DNA of 64,000 bases, from NCBI GenBank assembly GCA_001179505.1, contig CDMY01000831.1:62001-126000 (forward strand). The letters are read 5' to 3'. The translations under genes and the position numbers were made by a program. Each line of letters starts with the position of its first letter. The stretch's first letter is position 1. The DNA comes from Vitrella brassicaformis (taxonomy: Eukaryota > Sar > Vitrellaceae). Below the pieces are notes generated by a model that was not told where the DNA came from, ran no database searches, and was given only the letters and a program-made list of their open reading frames with translations. This document shows, one piece after another, positions 61,243 to 64,000 of this stretch.

Positions 61243-61657
61243 GTCTTTTCGTCTGTCTAGTTTTTGAAATGTGAAATGTTTGCGAACTACTGGCTGATTT
61301 CCGGGTTGCATGTGAACTTGAGGGAAGGGTTCAGGCGGATAATTTGCGATGACTTTGATGGCCTTCTGTTCATGCTTATATGGTGTTTGCAAGTATGTGG
61401 TGGGGAAACCTTCCGTGTTTGGTGAAGTGATTGATTTTCTGAAGAATTCGTGTGTGAGCTGTGAAGTATGGATTTGCTGACTGGAAGTGTTAGGACATCC
61501 GGGGAACAAAGAAATGCAAGCTCGCAATCGACTGATTTTCCCCATGGCGTTCGTTCGTTAACCTCACGGGGACCTCAGGTCAGCTCGTCAGTCAGATCTA
61601 TCAAGGCGCAGCAACAAAGCAGTATTTCATTCATCAATTCTGTGATGTGCAGGTCTG
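61243..61657. promoter_or_regulatory. Region upstream of tubulin cofactor D
   Basis: About 415 bp without a gene. It contains one minus-strand TGCGAGCTT at 61518-61526, which here points away from the downstream gene, and an AT-richer first half. Confidence 0.4.
61518..61526 (-). promoter_or_regulatory. TGCGAGCTT motif upstream of tubulin cofactor D (reverse orientation)
   Basis: Exact copy of the 9-mer on the minus strand, 131 nt upstream of the ATG at 61658. It is the only copy whose orientation does not face the nearest start codon. Confidence 0.4.
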
Positions 61658-64000
61658 ATGAATCTGGATGACAAAGTGGTGTATGCCGCCCAGCGCCCAG
61701 GTGCTCCAGGGCCGTCGCATCTTCCCAGCAACCCCTCCTCTCCCCTCTGCGGCCCCTCGACGCACTTCCAGGAGGCGGCACTCACCATCTCTCTTGTCCA
61801 GCAAATCGCAGAGAGCGCCGCTTCTCCCGATCTCGACACACCAGCCCCCGAATGGCTGCCACGAGCATGTGAGCGCGTGACGGACATCCTAGCTCGTTAC
61901 CAGGAGTCCCCTGCGCTGCTCGATGCGCACTGGAGTGCACTGCTGCCCCCGCTGATCGAGCCCTTGTCGCAGTGGGTGGTGAGGGCGCAAGGATGGCAGG
62001 CCGGAGAAAGGATACGCCTGATTGGGTCTGTGCTTTACACGTGTTCGGTGGTGCGTGGGCACAAGACGATTGTGCCTTTCTACCCTTCTGAGAGGCACTA
62101 CCTCGAGCCGCTGGTGGCACTGCTGGAGGGGGCAGCTGCCAAGAGAGGGCAAGACGATGCTCAGAACGATACGTGTATGTAAGCCGAACACAGACACAGC
62201 GGGAGAAGAGAGGGAGAGCAGTCGTCACACCGAAAAACGGCAATGGATAAGACAAGCATATGTGTGTGTGTGCGTGTGTGTGCGTGTGTGCAGGGCGTTT
62301 GGAGTATGTGTTGCTTCTGTGGCTGTCGCTGCTGGCACTGCTGCCTTTTCAGCTCACAGATAGCATTGCCGACACCAGCCAAGGTGGGTCGAGGAGGGAC
62401 AGTCGGGATGGATAAGGGTGAACTCACTATAGCAAACGCTGACTGATCGTGTGTGCATATCAGGATCGCACATGCTTCAGCGGCTGGTGCAGGTGACGCA
62501 ACAATATCTCAGGTGTGCACACATCCACGAGTGACCCGCCACCCATGTACCCTATTGCCCTTGTCTCTGGACGTCAGCTCCCCTAGTCGAGTCCGCGAGG
62601 CTGCGTCCGTCCTCCTGTCGAAAGTCTTCTCGCGACCCGACACACTGCCGTCCCCCGCCACACAGCCGGGAGGTGCCTCCCAGTGCCTGTTTGCGTCATT
62701 TGTACAGTGGGCGCACGACAGGGCCACCCGGCGGCAGGCAATAAACGGCGAGGCGGCAGGCCCATGTTTGTCGGAATGGAACCACATGTCGATCATTGGA
62801 GGTGAGGGTGTGTGGGTGGGCTGGGCTGCACACCTTCTACCTAAAGTCGTTTCGAACTTGTTGTTGTGGCTGGGCGGCTGTATGTGGCTGCATGCAGTGC
62901 TGCAGGCGTTGAATGAGACGTTGAAGCGCACCATTGTTGCGGCGCTATCTCCCCTTGTACCGGCTCTCTACGGTGAGAAGGCCGCTCAGCGAGTGGACCG
63001 GCATCTTGTCAGTCGACCGATCGTGTGTGTGCAGGGTTGGTAGTCGTTGAGTGCGGCAAGATGTCCAACCCACCCTCACTCATCAGGTAAGCATCAGGCA
63101 GGGTAGAACAGCCGGCCACACAGCAGCACAAAGCACCATTCCTCTGCTTCCTGCCATCCATCCCTCCATCCATCCATCCATCGATTGATTGCAGAAAGTA
63201 TCGCTTGAGCTGCAGCTGCCGCATCGGCCTGGTCATCCTGCCACAGCGCATGGCGCCCTGGAGGTACCAGCACCACCCAACCCGGCTGCTGCCCAACGTC
63301 ACGGCCAACAGGCAGCCACATGATGGCGGAACCGCAGATGGGCGGCAGGGCGGCAGTGTAGCAACCACAGCAGTAGCAGTAGGAGCAGAAGAGGAGAGTG
63401 CTGACGAGAGTGAGCACGAGGGCTTGCTCGAGGACATATTCGACATCGTGCTGCAGGGGCTGCAAGACTCGGTACAGCCAGACAAGAGCCACTCACTCAC
63501 GACCAGGCAGGCATTCATGTATCTCTCCCTCTCTCCCTCTCTCCCTCCACCCTTTCAGGACACGATTGTTCGCTGGGCGGCAGCCAAGGCCGTCGGCCGC
63601 CTGTGCATGCAGCTGACGCAGTCCAGGGCGGAGCAGGTGATCGACTGGGTGTTGGAGGGATTCGGCTCGCCTCCGATCGGCAGCACCGGCAGTGAGGGAT
63701 GGCACTATGGGGCCCGCTCAACTGCGGGCGGTGCACCGGCGGCGTCTACATTGGGCCGGACGGGCCACGGGGCCTGCCTGGCCATCGCTGAGCTGCTGAG
63801 ACGAGGTGAGCCGACCGAGAGGGAGGATGTGCGTGTGTGAGAGCACAGACACATCTGTTTTTTGCTGTATTGGTTATAGGTTTGCTGGTTCCGTGCCGTT
63901 TGCCGACGCTGGTGCCCTTCATCACTCAGGTGTGTTTGTACAAGGAGCTGCACTAATGCACTGCTCAGCCAAGCGCCTGTGGCTGCCTGGATCGCATCAG
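61658..64000 (+). CDS. TBCD: Tubulin-folding cofactor D (TBCD), 5' part
   Basis: HEAT-repeat chaperone that captures beta-tubulin and forms the tubulin heterodimer with cofactors C and E. Recognisable stretches in order: ILARYQESPALLDAHWSALL, CSVVRGHKTIVPFYPSERHY with LEPLVALLEGAA, the joint WRLEYVLLLWLSLLALLPFQ (first intron 62174 onward, phase 1), SPSRVREAASVLLSKVFSRP, CLFASFVQWAHDR, and DTIVRWAAAKAVGRLCMQL, then GRTGHGACLAIAELLRRGLL and VPCRFPTLVPFI. These match the TBCD order, including the VRGxKT motif and the WSAAKGIGR-like block before the ALAELGRRGLL-like block. The ATG at 61658 is chosen because the long first exon opens there; a short 5' exon is possible. The gene runs off the right edge, so at least half of it is missing. 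Confidence 0.88.

Overview
This window is nuclear DNA from a eukaryote. Almost every gene is split by short GT-AG introns (many 60-90 nt), the products are typically eukaryotic (cytosolic ribosomal proteins, exosome, AP-3, kinesin, cullin RING subunit), and the exons are GC-rich. One protein (NifU-like, minus strand, 53.5-54.7 kb) begins with a signal peptide followed directly by Phe-Phe and a Ser/Pro/Ala-rich stretch. That is the bipartite leader used for import into complex red-lineage plastids. Together these suggest a photosynthetic alveolate or similar alga with a secondary plastid. A chromerid such as Vitrella is my best guess, but this is an inference and no species-specific marker was checked.

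Layout, left to right: RPS16 (-), RPL13 (+), an otubain-type deubiquitinase fused to a Cys-rich RING-like region (-), a 2-oxoglutarate/Fe(II) prolyl-4-hydroxylase-like enzyme (+), a long ankyrin/coiled-coil/RING protein (-), a small RIIa-like protein (+), exosome subunit RRP45 (-), RBX1 (+), USP14/UBP6 (-, with a 300-N assembly gap in its last intron), a helical-repeat organelle-type protein (+), an acidic coiled-coil protein (-), a kinesin (+), a protein kinase (-), two poorly resolved plus-strand loci (41.8-46.1 kb), a GT10 fucosyltransferase (-), a coiled-coil protein (+), a plastid NifU-like protein (-), AP-3 beta (+), a small intronless AT-richer gene (+), and the 5' part of tubulin cofactor D (+, running off the end).

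Most genes alternate in strand, so most promoters are shared between divergent neighbours 70-400 bp apart. Inside these promoter gaps I see a recurring 9-mer, TGCGAGCTT (or TGCGAGCTA/G), generally 55-210 nt before the start codon and pointing toward the gene. It is the strongest unexplained signal here. Four genes within 25 kb belong to the ubiquitin system (otubain-RING, ankyrin-RING, RBX1, USP14). Introns carry TG-repeats just before the 3' splice site on the coding strand, which explains why TG-repeats mark plus genes and CA-repeats mark minus genes.

Exon boundaries were worked out by eye from splice signals, phase and family conservation. They are firm for RPL13, the otubain fusion, the hydroxylase, RBX1, the RIIa-like gene and the helical-repeat gene, and approximate elsewhere.
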